Source: Flavobacteriia bacterium (GTDB lineage Bacteria; Bacteroidota; Bacteroidia; Flavobacteriales; Flavobacteriaceae). From it: a stretch of 7,114 nt of DNA. Positions 1 through 5,840 of this stretch are shown piece after piece. Location: assembly GCA_011330545.1 (NCBI GenBank), contig DRQI01000149.1:1-7114 (forward strand), given 5' to 3'. A program made the translations under genes and the position numbers. Under the pieces are notes generated by a model. The model was not told the DNA's origin. It ran no database searches and saw only the letters and a list, made by a program, of their open reading frames with translations. The first letter of the stretch is position 1. Each line of letters begins with the position of its first letter.

Positions 1-1
1 C

Positions 2-934
2 GATGCCGAATTATTGTTATTTGAATCGTTTACCGGAGGTTTGGTAGCCCCTGAAAGTGATGATAATTTATGGAATTATAAATTTACTTGGAATCCTAGA
101 AATGTTGTGCTGGCAGGGCAAGGAGGTACCGCTAAATTTATCCAAGAAGGTACCTATAAATATATACCTTACCACAAATTGTTTAGGCGGACAGAAATTT
201 TACACGTAAATGGCAGTGGTAAGTTTGAGGCATACCCGAATAGAGATTCTTTGAAGTATCGTGAGGTTTACGGCCTGCAAAATATTTTAACATTATACCG
301 GGGTACCATTCGGCATATTGGTTTTTCGAGGGCGTGGAATATGTTTGTGCAGCTGGGCATGACCGATGACAGTTACGTTATGGAAGGTACAGAAAATATG
401 AGCTATCGCGATTTTACCAATTCTTTTTTAGCCTATAACCCACATGATTCTGTTGAGTTAAAATTGCGTTCTTATCTTAAAATTGACCAAGATGATATTA
501 TATGGGAGAAATTATTGGAGTTGGATATCTTCAATCCGAATAAAAAAGTAGGGCTCAAAAATGCTACGCCTGCTCAAATTTTACAAAAAATCTTAATGGA
601 TAGTTGGACTCTTAAGAAAGACGACAAAGATATGATTGTAATGCAGCATAAATTCGGATATACCTACCAAGGCGAAAAGCGGCAAATAGAATCGAGTATG
701 GTAGTTATAGGCGAAGACCAAACCTATACCGCTATGGCAAAAACAGTTGGATTGCCGGTGGGAATAGCAACCCTTAAAATTTTAAATGGCGAGATTAAAA
801 CACCCGGGGTTCAGTTGCCTATTACCAAAGAAGTTTATGAGCCTATTTTGAAAGAACTAGAAGAAAATGGCATTAAATTTAAAGAAATAAAAGTGCCCTA
901 TTTAGGATATAATCCAAATAATGTAAATGGCTAA
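2..934 (+). CDS. Saccharopine dehydrogenase, C-terminal part (5' end outside window)
   Basis: The reading frame is already open at base 2 (Asp-Ala-Glu-Leu-Leu-Leu-Phe...), so the gene begins upstream and about 310 C-terminal residues are present, of roughly 450 usual for the family. The protein resembles the catalytic/C-terminal domain of saccharopine dehydrogenases, which interconvert saccharopine with aminoadipate semialdehyde plus glutamate, or with lysine plus 2-oxoglutarate, using NAD(P). Visible family signatures are WNPRNVVLAG, the GTIRHIGF segment, the MIVMQHKFGY strand and the C-terminal YTAMAKTVGLPVGIATLKIL helix region ending in a GV.LP...YEPIL.ELEE.GI tail. The Rossmann NAD(P)-binding half lies outside the window, so cofactor preference cannot be judged. 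It overlaps the next gene by 8 bp, implying one transcript. Whether it works in lysine synthesis or breakdown cannot be told from here; family assignment is secure, exact EC number is not. Confidence 0.88.
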   Translation, partial: DAELLLFESFTGGLVAPESDDNLWNYKFTWNPRNVVLAGQGGTAKFIQEGTYKYIPYHKLFRRTEILHVNGSGKFEAYPNRDSLKYREVYGLQNILTLYRGTIRHIGFSRAWNMFVQLGMTDDSYVMEGTENMSYRDFTNSFLAYNPHDSVELKLRSYLKIDQDDIIWEKLLELDIFNPNKKVGLKNATPAQILQKILMDSWTLKKDDKDMIVMQHKFGYTYQGEKRQIESSMVVIGEDQTYTAMAKTVGLPVGIATLKILNGEIKTPGVQLPITKEVYEPILKELEENGIKFKEIKVPYLGYNPNNVNG

Positions 935-1868
935 AAAAGAATTAATTTACGGATGTATGGGATTGGGCGGAGGTTGGAATAATAAGCCGCTTACTTCAGA
1001 TGATTTTAAATTAGCAGAAAATGCTATTGAAGCTGCATTAGAAATAGGCATAACTAATTTTGATCATGCAGATATTTATACCCTTGGGAAGGCAGAGTTA
1101 GTATTCGGCCAAGTATTAAAAGCCAAACCCGCTTTAAGAGATAAGATTACGTTACAATCAAAGGCAGGAATTTGTTATCATAAAGGCGTGATGAATTCAA
1201 GTATTTATGACCTTAGTAAAACCTATTTATTGCAACAAGTTGATAACATCTTAAAACGCCTGCAAACTGATTATTTAGATGTTTTTATGTTGCATCGCCC
1301 AGATGCGTTAATGAATCCTGAGGAAATTGCCGATGCCTTTAGGGCCTTAAAAAAAGCCGGAAAGGTAAAGCGATTTGGGGTGAGTAATATGTCTCTTCAT
1401 CAAATTGATTTTATTCAAAAACAATGTGATGATCCTTTAGTTGTCAATCAAATAGAATTAAGTTTGGGGCATTCTTTATTGATAGATTCCGGAATATTGG
1501 TAAATAGAGTGAACACTCAAGATTTCAACGGAATAGAAGGATTGTTAGAATATACTCAATCAAACAATATAACAATTCAGGCATATAGCCCTTTAATGGG
1601 TGGAAGATTTACAGGAAATAACAATTTAGCGGCCAAAGAAGATAAAAAAATAATAGAATTGATTAATCAATTAGCTGAAAAATATAATACTACGGCAAGT
1701 GCTGTCTTATTAGCTTGGGTTATGAAAATTCCGGGTAATATACAGCCTGTAATAGGAACGACAAACCCACAAAGAATAGCTGCATGTAAAGACGCTGTAA
1801 CGATAGAGTTATCGAGACTTGATTGGTATAATTTGTGGATTACGGCAAGAGGCGAAAAGATACCTTAA
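927..1868 (+). CDS. Aldo/keto reductase, YdhF-like
   Basis: This is a complete 313-residue NAD(P)H-dependent oxidoreductase of the aldo/keto reductase superfamily, a cytoplasmic TIM barrel that reduces carbonyls. The start at 927 sits inside the last codons of the saccharopine dehydrogenase gene, an 8-bp overlap typical of translational coupling. The catalytic tetrad is visible: Asp46 and Tyr51 in FDHADIY, Lys79 in QSKAGI, and His123 in MLHRPD. Other marks are GKVKRFGVSN near residue 145, NQIELS near 175, and the C-terminal PVIGTTNPQRI that binds the adenine-phosphate end of the cofactor. The DHADIY...HRPD.LM.PEE(I/V)ADAF pattern resembles E. coli YdhF as I remember it. The substrate is unknown. 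The operon partner suggests an aldehyde or keto acid, but this is inference; such reductases are often generalists. Confidence 0.92.
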   Translation: MAKKELIYGCMGLGGGWNNKPLTSDDFKLAENAIEAALEIGITNFDHADIYTLGKAELVFGQVLKAKPALRDKITLQSKAGICYHKGVMNSSIYDLSKTYLLQQVDNILKRLQTDYLDVFMLHRPDALMNPEEIADAFRALKKAGKVKRFGVSNMSLHQIDFIQKQCDDPLVVNQIELSLGHSLLIDSGILVNRVNTQDFNGIEGLLEYTQSNNITIQAYSPLMGGRFTGNNNLAAKEDKKIIELINQLAEKYNTTASAVLLAWVMKIPGNIQPVIGTTNPQRIAACKDAVTIELSRLDWYNLWITARGEKIP

Positions 1869-1872
1869 ATTT

Positions 1873-1918
1873 ATAATTGTCATTACATCAAAATGAAAAG
1901 TGGGCAGTAATCAATTAA
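1873..1918. other. Imperfect inverted repeat between convergent genes
   Basis: AATTG at 1875-1879 followed by ATTAC at 1882-1886 can pair with GTAAT at 1907-1911 and CAATT at 1912-1916, giving about 10 base pairs with a two-base bulge (TC) and a 20-base loop. It lies in the 58-bp gap where the aldo/keto reductase gene and trmN run toward each other, which is where a shared terminator would be expected. The stem is AT-rich and no clear T-tract follows on either strand, so it is at best a weak bidirectional terminator. Confidence 0.25.
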
Positions 1919-1926
1919 CCTGCAAT

Positions 1927-2634
1927 CTACATTTTCAAGTAAAAATCTTGAACAAGTGTGATGTATGCCTTCGTGTATTGATGACGTTGAATTTCAATTG
2001 TTAATTCAGTATACTTAATTTCCTCTTTTCGGAAACAAAATTCTAAAAGACTTCGCTTTATATCTGTTGTTGGAGTTCCTTTGACACGACAAATACGAGA
2101 TGGAAATAAATGTACTTTTGAAGCCAATTCAATAAAATATTGCTCTTCTTTAAACGGGATAATGGTTGAAAAATAACCTTTATTATGTAATAATTTTGAA
2201 GCTGAATTTAGCAGTTCATCGAAAGGTAATGCCGATGTAAACCGTGCAGTATTACGCTCTTTAATTGCTGTTTCAAAATTATCGCTATAGAAGGGAGGAT
2301 TGCTAACGATGAGACTGTATTTTTCATCAACTTCTAAAGTAAATTCTTGCAATGAGGCATGATAACAAAACAACCGATCTCCCCATTGGCTATTCTCAAA
2401 ATTTTCAACCGCCTGTTCATAAGCCTTGCCTTCAATTTCCAAGGCATCAATAATTTCAGCGGTGCTGCGTTGTGCCAATTGTAATGCTATGATACCCGTA
2501 CCTGTGCCGATATCTAAGATAGATTTCGGTTGGTTTTCAACAGCAACCCATGCCCCTAACAAAACCCCATCAGTACCTATTTTCATCGCACAGTTGTCTT
2601 GGCGAATGGTAAATTGTTTGAATTTGAAAGGCAT
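1927..2634 (-). CDS. trmN: tRNA1(Val) (adenine-37-N6)-methyltransferase, TrmN/YfiC family
   Basis: This complete 235-residue class I SAM-dependent methyltransferase matches the YfiC/TrmN family in length (E. coli about 245) and in motifs. The family methylates N6 of A37, beside the anticodon of tRNA1(Val). An N-terminal block FTIRQDNCAMKIGTDGVLLGAW (residues 8-29; the QD.CAMK.GTDG..LGAW pattern is diagnostic) precedes the SAM-binding motif I DIGTGTG (41-47). The acidic LEIE near 65-68 contacts the SAM ribose. NPPFY (112-116) is motif IV, which holds the target adenine amine. The C-terminal part (about 120-235) is the less conserved cap. It is the third gene of the minus-strand rpsP-rimM-trmN group. 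A 7-bp tandem repeat begins six bases before its ATG, and a possible promoter lies beyond it, so it may be transcribed alone. Confidence 0.92.
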   Translation of the reverse strand: MPFKFKQFTIRQDNCAMKIGTDGVLLGAWVAVENQPKSILDIGTGTGIIALQLAQRSTAEIIDALEIEGKAYEQAVENFENSQWGDRLFCYHASLQEFTLEVDEKYSLIVSNPPFYSDNFETAIKERNTARFTSALPFDELLNSASKLLHNKGYFSTIIPFKEEQYFIELASKVHLFPSRICRVKGTPTTDIKRSLLEFCFRKEEIKYTELTIEIQRHQYTKAYITLVQDFYLKM

Positions 2635-2640
2635 ATTTTG

Positions 2641-2672
2641 ATTTAAGATTTAAGATTTAAGATTTAAGATTT
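2641..2672. repeat. Heptanucleotide tandem repeat, ATTTAAG x 4.6
   Basis: Four perfect copies of ATTTAAG (2641-2647, 2648-2654, 2655-2661, 2662-2668) are followed by a partial ATTT (2669-2672). On the minus strand this reads as CTTAAAT units ending six bases before the trmN start codon, so it occupies the leader where ribosomes would bind. Slippage could change the unit number and thereby the leader length, but not a reading frame. Confidence 0.93.
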
Positions 2673-2683
2673 GCAAGGACTTT

Positions 2684-2711
2684 GAAAATTAATAAAAATG
2701 GTTAAAAGCAA
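2684..2711 (-). promoter_or_regulatory. Possible promoter for trmN
   Basis: On the minus strand a TTG (2709-2711) is followed after 17 bases by TAATTTTC (2684-2691), seven of eight matches to the Bacteroidota -7 box TAnnTTTG. It lies in the rimM-trmN gap upstream of the heptamer repeat, which would therefore be in the 5' leader. The region is very AT-rich, so a chance match is possible. Confidence 0.3.
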
Positions 2712-2716
2712 GTTTT

Positions 2717-3241
2717 TTAAAGATACATGGCAATTAATCCTTCGGGAGTTTCAACCACAATAGTCTTATTTTTTCTATCTACCTTTTTGATAAAATCGTC
2801 AATCATTGGGATTAAAACCTCAGCATCTCCCTGTTGAATTTCAAAAAGTGCCTGTGCCGTGCTGTCATTGATACCGGTGATGATGCCCACCTTTCCGTAA
2901 TTGACATCCTCAATAGTAAAACCGATGACCTCGTGGAAATAAAATTTATTTCCGGTAAGTTTGGGCAACAAATCTAAGGGTAGGTACACGTCAGATTTCA
3001 GTAACGATTGAGCATCTTGCTCAGTGTCAACATCTTCAAATTTTACACGTAGCTGGTTTCCTTTTTGCAGCAAACTTTTTTCTATAAAAAACGGGAGTAA
3101 GTTTTTGCCAAGATCGACAAAAACCGCGTTCATATTAGCATACAAATGAGGCTCGTCTGTGTCTAATTTAATCACAACTTCACCTTTAAAGCTGTGTTTT
3201 CTCACAATTTTCCCTAAATAAAAACAATCTTTTTTTTGCAT
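2717..3241 (-). CDS. rimM: 16S rRNA processing (ribosome maturation) factor RimM
   Basis: This is a complete 174-residue protein, the usual RimM length. RimM binds S19 and assists maturation of the 30S head. The N-terminal RimM beta-barrel starts with LGKIVRKHSFKGEVVIK (residues 9-25); the usual HG is HS here. It continues through the QKGNQLRVKFEDVDT..DAQ.L segment (59-78), which closes the first domain. The C-terminal PRC-barrel begins at FYFHEVIGFTI (100-110) and ends with LIPMIDDFIKKVD...IVVETPEGLI (143-170), the conserved last strand pair. It follows rpsP in the same direction, the order seen in many bacteria (rpsP-rimM-trmD-rplS), but trmD does not follow. No good TAnnTTTG box is visible in the 49 bases between the rpsP terminator and this start, so expression probably depends on read-through from rpsP. 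Confidence 0.95.
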   Translation of the reverse strand: MQKKDCFYLGKIVRKHSFKGEVVIKLDTDEPHLYANMNAVFVDLGKNLLPFFIEKSLLQKGNQLRVKFEDVDTEQDAQSLLKSDVYLPLDLLPKLTGNKFYFHEVIGFTIEDVNYGKVGIITGINDSTAQALFEIQQGDAEVLIPMIDDFIKKVDRKNKTIVVETPEGLIAMYL

Positions 3242-3280
3242 TGAAATGATATATATTACACAGATAATCTTTTAAAAGAA

Positions 3281-3317
3281 AAGTAATAAAAAAACCTGAC
3301 AAGTATTGCCAGGTTTT
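3281..3317 (-). terminator. rpsP: Rho-independent terminator after rpsP
   Basis: On the minus strand, AAAACCTGGCAA pairs with TTGTCAGGTTTT across a TAC loop: 12 base pairs including one G-U, spanning 3291-3317. The stem runs into seven consecutive T residues and then ATTAC. It lies 21 bases after the rpsP stop codon and ahead of rimM, so it should sharply reduce rimM and trmN transcription relative to rpsP. Confidence 0.85.
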
Positions 3318-3338
3318 AAAGATATAAAAAGTAACTGA

Positions 3339-3932
3339 TTATTCTTCTTCGTTAGAAGATTCAGTATCAGTAACTTCTTTCTTATTTTCGCTTTTAGCTT
3401 CTTCAAAAGCCTCATCGATAGTTTGAGGGGCTTCTTCAACAACTTCTTCAGCGACAGCTTTGGTACTTTCGGTAGTTGTTTCAACTTCAACCGCAGTAGC
3501 TTTGCGTTTTGCATTTACTTCTTTTTCAACTTCTAATGCTTTTGCTTTAGCATCGGCTTTGGCTTTTGACAATCCTTCAGCTTTTGCCGCAATTTTTGCC
3601 TCTTTTTCTTCTACCCAAGCATTGAATTTTGCTGCAGCTTGCTCTTCGGTTAAAGCGCCTTTTTTAACACCTCCCGCTAAATGCCTTTTTAACATCACCC
3701 CTTTATACGATAATATCGCTCTCGCAGTATCGGTAGGCTGGGCTCCATTTTGTAGCCATTTTACAGCACCGTCAATATCTAAATTGATGGTTGCAGGATT
3801 GGTATTCGGATTGTAAGTCCCTAGTTTTTCTAATAACTTACCATCCCTTTTTGAACGTGCATCGGCAGCAACAATCCAATAAAATGGTTTGCCTTTTTTC
3901 CCGTGTCTTTGTAGTCTTATTTTTACTGACAT
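3339..3932 (-). CDS. rpsP: 30S ribosomal protein S16 with extended C-terminal tail
   Basis: This encodes a 197-residue S16. The start at 3932 was chosen because the protein from there begins MSVKIRLQRHGKKGKPFYWIV, the conserved S16 N-terminus. An upstream in-frame ATG at 4034 would add 34 non-conserved residues and start before the promoter. Residues 1-82 are the S16 core, with ADARSKRDGK (23-32), LGTYNP (37-42) and a WLQNGAQPTDTAR.IL (59-74) segment. The rest is a low-complexity extension: an Ala/Lys/Glu helix-forming stretch (about 95-145) and a Glu/Thr/Ser-rich acidic end (146-197) closing in three Glu. Long S16 tails are common in Bacteroidota, whereas E. coli S16 has about 82 residues. 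The tail's role is unknown. The gene heads the rpsP-rimM-trmN group and is divergent from kdsB. Confidence 0.96.
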   Translation of the reverse strand: MSVKIRLQRHGKKGKPFYWIVAADARSKRDGKLLEKLGTYNPNTNPATINLDIDGAVKWLQNGAQPTDTARAILSYKGVMLKRHLAGGVKKGALTEEQAAAKFNAWVEEKEAKIAAKAEGLSKAKADAKAKALEVEKEVNAKRKATAVEVETTTESTKAVAEEVVEEAPQTIDEAFEEAKSENKKEVTDTESSNEEE

Positions 3933-3946
3933 AAATGTTAAATTTT

Positions 3947-3961
3947 TAGGTACACGACCTA
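3947..3961 (-). promoter_or_regulatory. Small leader hairpin before rpsP
   Basis: In the predicted rpsP leader, TAGGT and ACCTA can pair around a CGTGT loop. The hairpin ends 14 bases before the ATG and is followed by an A/T-rich stretch. It could be part of a ribosomal-protein autoregulatory leader, but a 5-bp stem is short and could be chance. Confidence 0.3.
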
Positions 3962-3979
3962 GATTATTAATTAAGTGCG

Positions 3980-3987
3980 CAAATATA
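3980..3987 (-). promoter_or_regulatory. rpsP promoter -7 box
   Basis: The minus strand reads TATATTTG, a perfect match to the Bacteroidota -7 consensus TAnnTTTG, and lies 47 bases before the rpsP start codon. A clear TTG -33 element is not seen at the expected distance. Placement in the divergent rpsP/kdsB spacer supports it as the main promoter for the S16 gene. Confidence 0.6.
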
Positions 3988-4060
3988 GTAAGTTTTTCGG
4001 ATAGTAATAAGGTAAAACTAATTATTTTAATCAATGAAAGGTTCCTATAATATTATTGCA

Positions 4061-4068
4061 GATATTTG
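4061..4068 (+). promoter_or_regulatory. Possible kdsB promoter -7 box
   Basis: GATATTTG matches seven of eight positions of TAnnTTTG and lies 16 bases before the chosen kdsB start, predicting a very short leader. No convincing -33 TTG is present. If correct, it rules out the in-frame ATG at 4034 as a translation start. Confidence 0.4.
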
Positions 4069-4084
4069 CATAAAATTTAAAAGT

Positions 4085-4831
4085 ATGAATATACTGGGAA
4101 TTATCCCTGCAAGATACGGGTCTACCCGTTTAACAGGAAAACCTTTATTAGACATTTGCGGTAAACCGATGATTCAACGCGTATATGAACGGGCTGCAAA
4201 AATAGTACAACACGTAGTGGTAGCAACCGATGATAAACGCATTGAAAAAGCAGTACAAGATTTTGGAGGAAAGGTTGTAATGACTTCCCCGAATCACAAT
4301 ACAGGTACCAACCGCTGTTTAGAAGCCTATGACATTATAACAGCCCAATCAAATGCTAAATTTGACGTGGTTATAAATATTCAAGGTGACGAACCCTTAT
4401 TAGAACCCGAACAGTTAAGATTATTAACCTCTTGTTTTGACGATACTACCGAAATGGCAACCTTAGTAATCAAAGTTAAAGAAAATGAAAACCTATTAAA
4501 TGGAGGGGTATATGTAGTACTTGACAAGTTTAAAAATGCCTTGTATTTTAGCCGTTCTGTAATTCCTTTTGTGCGTGATGCCGACGTTTCCAATTGGCAA
4601 CAAAAACATACTTTTTATAAGCACGTAGGCATGTATGCCTTTAGGCCTGATGCCTTACGAACATTTGCCGATTTGCAACAAACATCTTTAGAAAAAGCCG
4701 AATCGTTAGAGCAAAACAGATGGCTGGAAAATGGTAAAAAGATAAAAGTAGAAATCACCGAGTTTGAAACCATCGCCGTCGATACGATGGAAGATTTAGA
4801 AAAAGTAAGGGCAATGATTGGTAATTTATAA
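4085..4831 (+). CDS. kdsB: 3-deoxy-manno-octulosonate cytidylyltransferase-like (CMP-Kdo synthetase)
   Basis: KdsB couples a 3-deoxy-ulosonic acid, normally Kdo, to CMP from CTP with release of pyrophosphate, in the cytoplasm. Starting at 4085 gives 248 residues, the same as E. coli KdsB, beginning MNILGIIPARYGSTRL; the in-frame ATG at 4034 would add 17 unrelated residues. Motifs seen are the CTP-binding PARYGSTRLTGKPL (8-21), VVATDD (45-50), the metal-binding NIQGDEP (98-104, Asp102), ALYFSR..IPF (152-162), KHVGMYAFR (179-187), ESLEQNR (206-212) and VDTMEDL (232-238, second metal Asp233). Three spots differ from the consensus I know: STRLPGKPL has Thr for Pro, the SGT(D/E)R motif is TGTNR (73-77), and the (V)VKVV segment is NGGVYVV (139-145), losing Lys. 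All catalytic metal ligands remain, so it should be active, perhaps on a variant sugar. It heads the kds-like group. Confidence 0.9.
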   Translation: MNILGIIPARYGSTRLTGKPLLDICGKPMIQRVYERAAKIVQHVVVATDDKRIEKAVQDFGGKVVMTSPNHNTGTNRCLEAYDIITAQSNAKFDVVINIQGDEPLLEPEQLRLLTSCFDDTTEMATLVIKVKENENLLNGGVYVVLDKFKNALYFSRSVIPFVRDADVSNWQQKHTFYKHVGMYAFRPDALRTFADLQQTSLEKAESLEQNRWLENGKKIKVEITEFETIAVDTMEDLEKVRAMIGNL

Positions 4832-4887
4832 TGTGCTTCCCTTTAAAATGACGTAAGATATAGCTAACTAAACAAGAATCCATCCGT

Positions 4888-4895
4888 TATTTTTG
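4888..4895 (+). promoter_or_regulatory. Candidate -7 box upstream of kdsA (distal)
   Basis: TATTTTTG is a full match to TAnnTTTG in the 146-bp spacer between kdsB and kdsA, predicting a leader of about 77 bases for kdsA. No -33 TTG is seen at the usual spacing. The spacer otherwise holds no evident gene or terminator. Confidence 0.3.
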
Positions 4896-4943
4896 CAGAT
4901 TGAGTTTGTGTAGAATAATATTTCGGTAGAAGTAAGTAAATTG

Positions 4944-4951
4944 TATCTTTA
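4944..4951 (+). promoter_or_regulatory. Candidate -7 box upstream of kdsA (proximal)
   Basis: TATCTTTA matches seven of eight positions of TAnnTTTG and lies 26 bases before the kdsA start, a typical distance. A weak TTTCGG lies about 18 bases upstream. Either this or the distal box could let kdsA and the downstream genes be transcribed apart from kdsB. Confidence 0.35.
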
Positions 4952-4977
4952 CGTCTTAATTAAATAAGACAAAAAAA

Positions 4978-5811
4978 ATGAGTAAACATAAAGTTTTTGT
5001 TGGAGATGTACAATGTGGTGCAGATGAATTATTTTTGATATCGGGCCCTTGTGTTATCGAAGATGAAAGTATCATGATGCGTACGGCCGAAACCATCAAA
5101 AAAGTTACCGAAAAATTAAAAATCCCCGTTATTTATAAATCGTCTTTTATGAAAGACAACCGGAGTTCGGTAGATTATTATGTAGGCCCCGGCATAGACG
5201 AAGGATTGCGAATCTTACAAAAAGTAAAAGAGCAATTCGGGTTTCCTATTTTGACAGATATTCACTATCCCGAACAAGTAATACCTGCGGCAGAAGTAGT
5301 AGATGTGTTACAGGTTCCGGCTTATTTGGTAATGCAAACATCACTTACCGTTGCTGCCGGAAAAACAGGAAAACCCGTAAATTTAAAACACGCCCAATTT
5401 TTAGCTCCCGAAAATATGGTAAAACCGGTACAAAAAATAGAATCTACCGGAAATAAAAATATACTGTTAACCGAGCGTGGGTACGTTTTCGGATACAATG
5501 ACCTTATTGTAGACCCCAGAAGTTTTTATGAAATGCGCCAAACAGGATACCCTGTAATTTTTGATGTGACACATTCCATAAGAAAATACGGAATTCCGAG
5601 TGCCGACCCAAGTGGCGGTGCACGACAATATTTAGATGTTTTAGCAAGGGCGGGTATTGCCGCAGGTGTTGACGGTTTGTTTGTAGAAGCGCACCCTTGT
5701 CCTAACGAAGCATTGTGTGATGCCGCAAGCCAGTTAGACATGAATAACTTAGAAGAATTCTTAAAACCACTGCTCGAATTACACGCTGTAGAGGTACAAT
5801 ACAGAAAATAA
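4978..5811 (+). CDS. kdsA: 3-deoxy-8-phosphooctulonate synthase-like, metal-dependent class
   Basis: KdsA condenses phosphoenolpyruvate with D-arabinose 5-phosphate to give Kdo 8-phosphate. The 277-residue protein is a complete TIM-barrel member of the KdsA/DAHP synthase family. SGPCVIE (22-28) carries Cys25, marking the metal-dependent class (Aquifex type; E. coli has Asn there). The other metal ligands are His199 in VTHS, Glu237 in VEAHP and Asp248 in LCDAAS. PEP-binding Lys54, Lys137 and Arg167 (LTERG) are kept, as are Asn61-Arg62-Ser63 of the KANRSS-type loop, though it reads KDNRSS. The usual FL.RQTDL segment is YLVMQTSL (116-123): Met119 stands where Aquifex Arg106 reaches the acceptor phosphate of the neighbouring subunit. 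NRSSIHS(F/Y)RG is NRSSVDYYVG (61-70). It probably acts on a related but not identical aldose phosphate. The stop is 29 bp before the transaldolase-CBS start, implying one transcript. Confidence 0.88.
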   Translation: MSKHKVFVGDVQCGADELFLISGPCVIEDESIMMRTAETIKKVTEKLKIPVIYKSSFMKDNRSSVDYYVGPGIDEGLRILQKVKEQFGFPILTDIHYPEQVIPAAEVVDVLQVPAYLVMQTSLTVAAGKTGKPVNLKHAQFLAPENMVKPVQKIESTGNKNILLTERGYVFGYNDLIVDPRSFYEMRQTGYPVIFDVTHSIRKYGIPSADPSGGARQYLDVLARAGIAAGVDGLFVEAHPCPNEALCDAASQLDMNNLEEFLKPLLELHAVEVQYRK

Positions 5812-5840
5812 GCGATAACCATAAAAAATTTAATGATTAC

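Noticed and set aside
2641..2672. CRISPR-like array
   Set aside because: Units are seven bases with no spacers, so it is a simple tandem repeat.
3268..3279. 12-base palindrome TCTTTTAAAAGA before rimM
   Set aside because: It is perfect but entirely A/T in its core and in an A/T-rich spacer; it could be chance, and I see nothing else supporting an operator.
3460..3816. Open frame on the plus strand opposite rpsP
   Set aside because: It is the complement of the Ala/Lys/Glu-rich S16 tail, which leaves the opposite strand free of stops; its protein is low-complexity Ser/Ala/Phe with no family resemblance.
3933..4034. In-frame upstream ATG that would lengthen rpsP by 34 residues
   Set aside because: S16 begins at MSVKIRLQRHG, and the TATATTTG promoter box lies within the proposed extension.
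4034..4084. In-frame upstream ATG that would lengthen kdsB by 17 residues
   Set aside because: The extra residues do not match the KdsB N-terminus; starting at 4085 gives exactly the family's usual 248 residues, and a candidate -7 box (4061-4068) lies between the two ATGs.
4832..4977. Terminator after kdsB
   Set aside because: No stem with a T-tract could be found in the spacer; only candidate -7 boxes are present.
5526..5822. Open frame on the minus strand opposite the end of kdsA
   Set aside because: The plus-strand frame carries the KdsA metal ligands His199, Glu237 and Asp248, so the antisense frame is a shadow.
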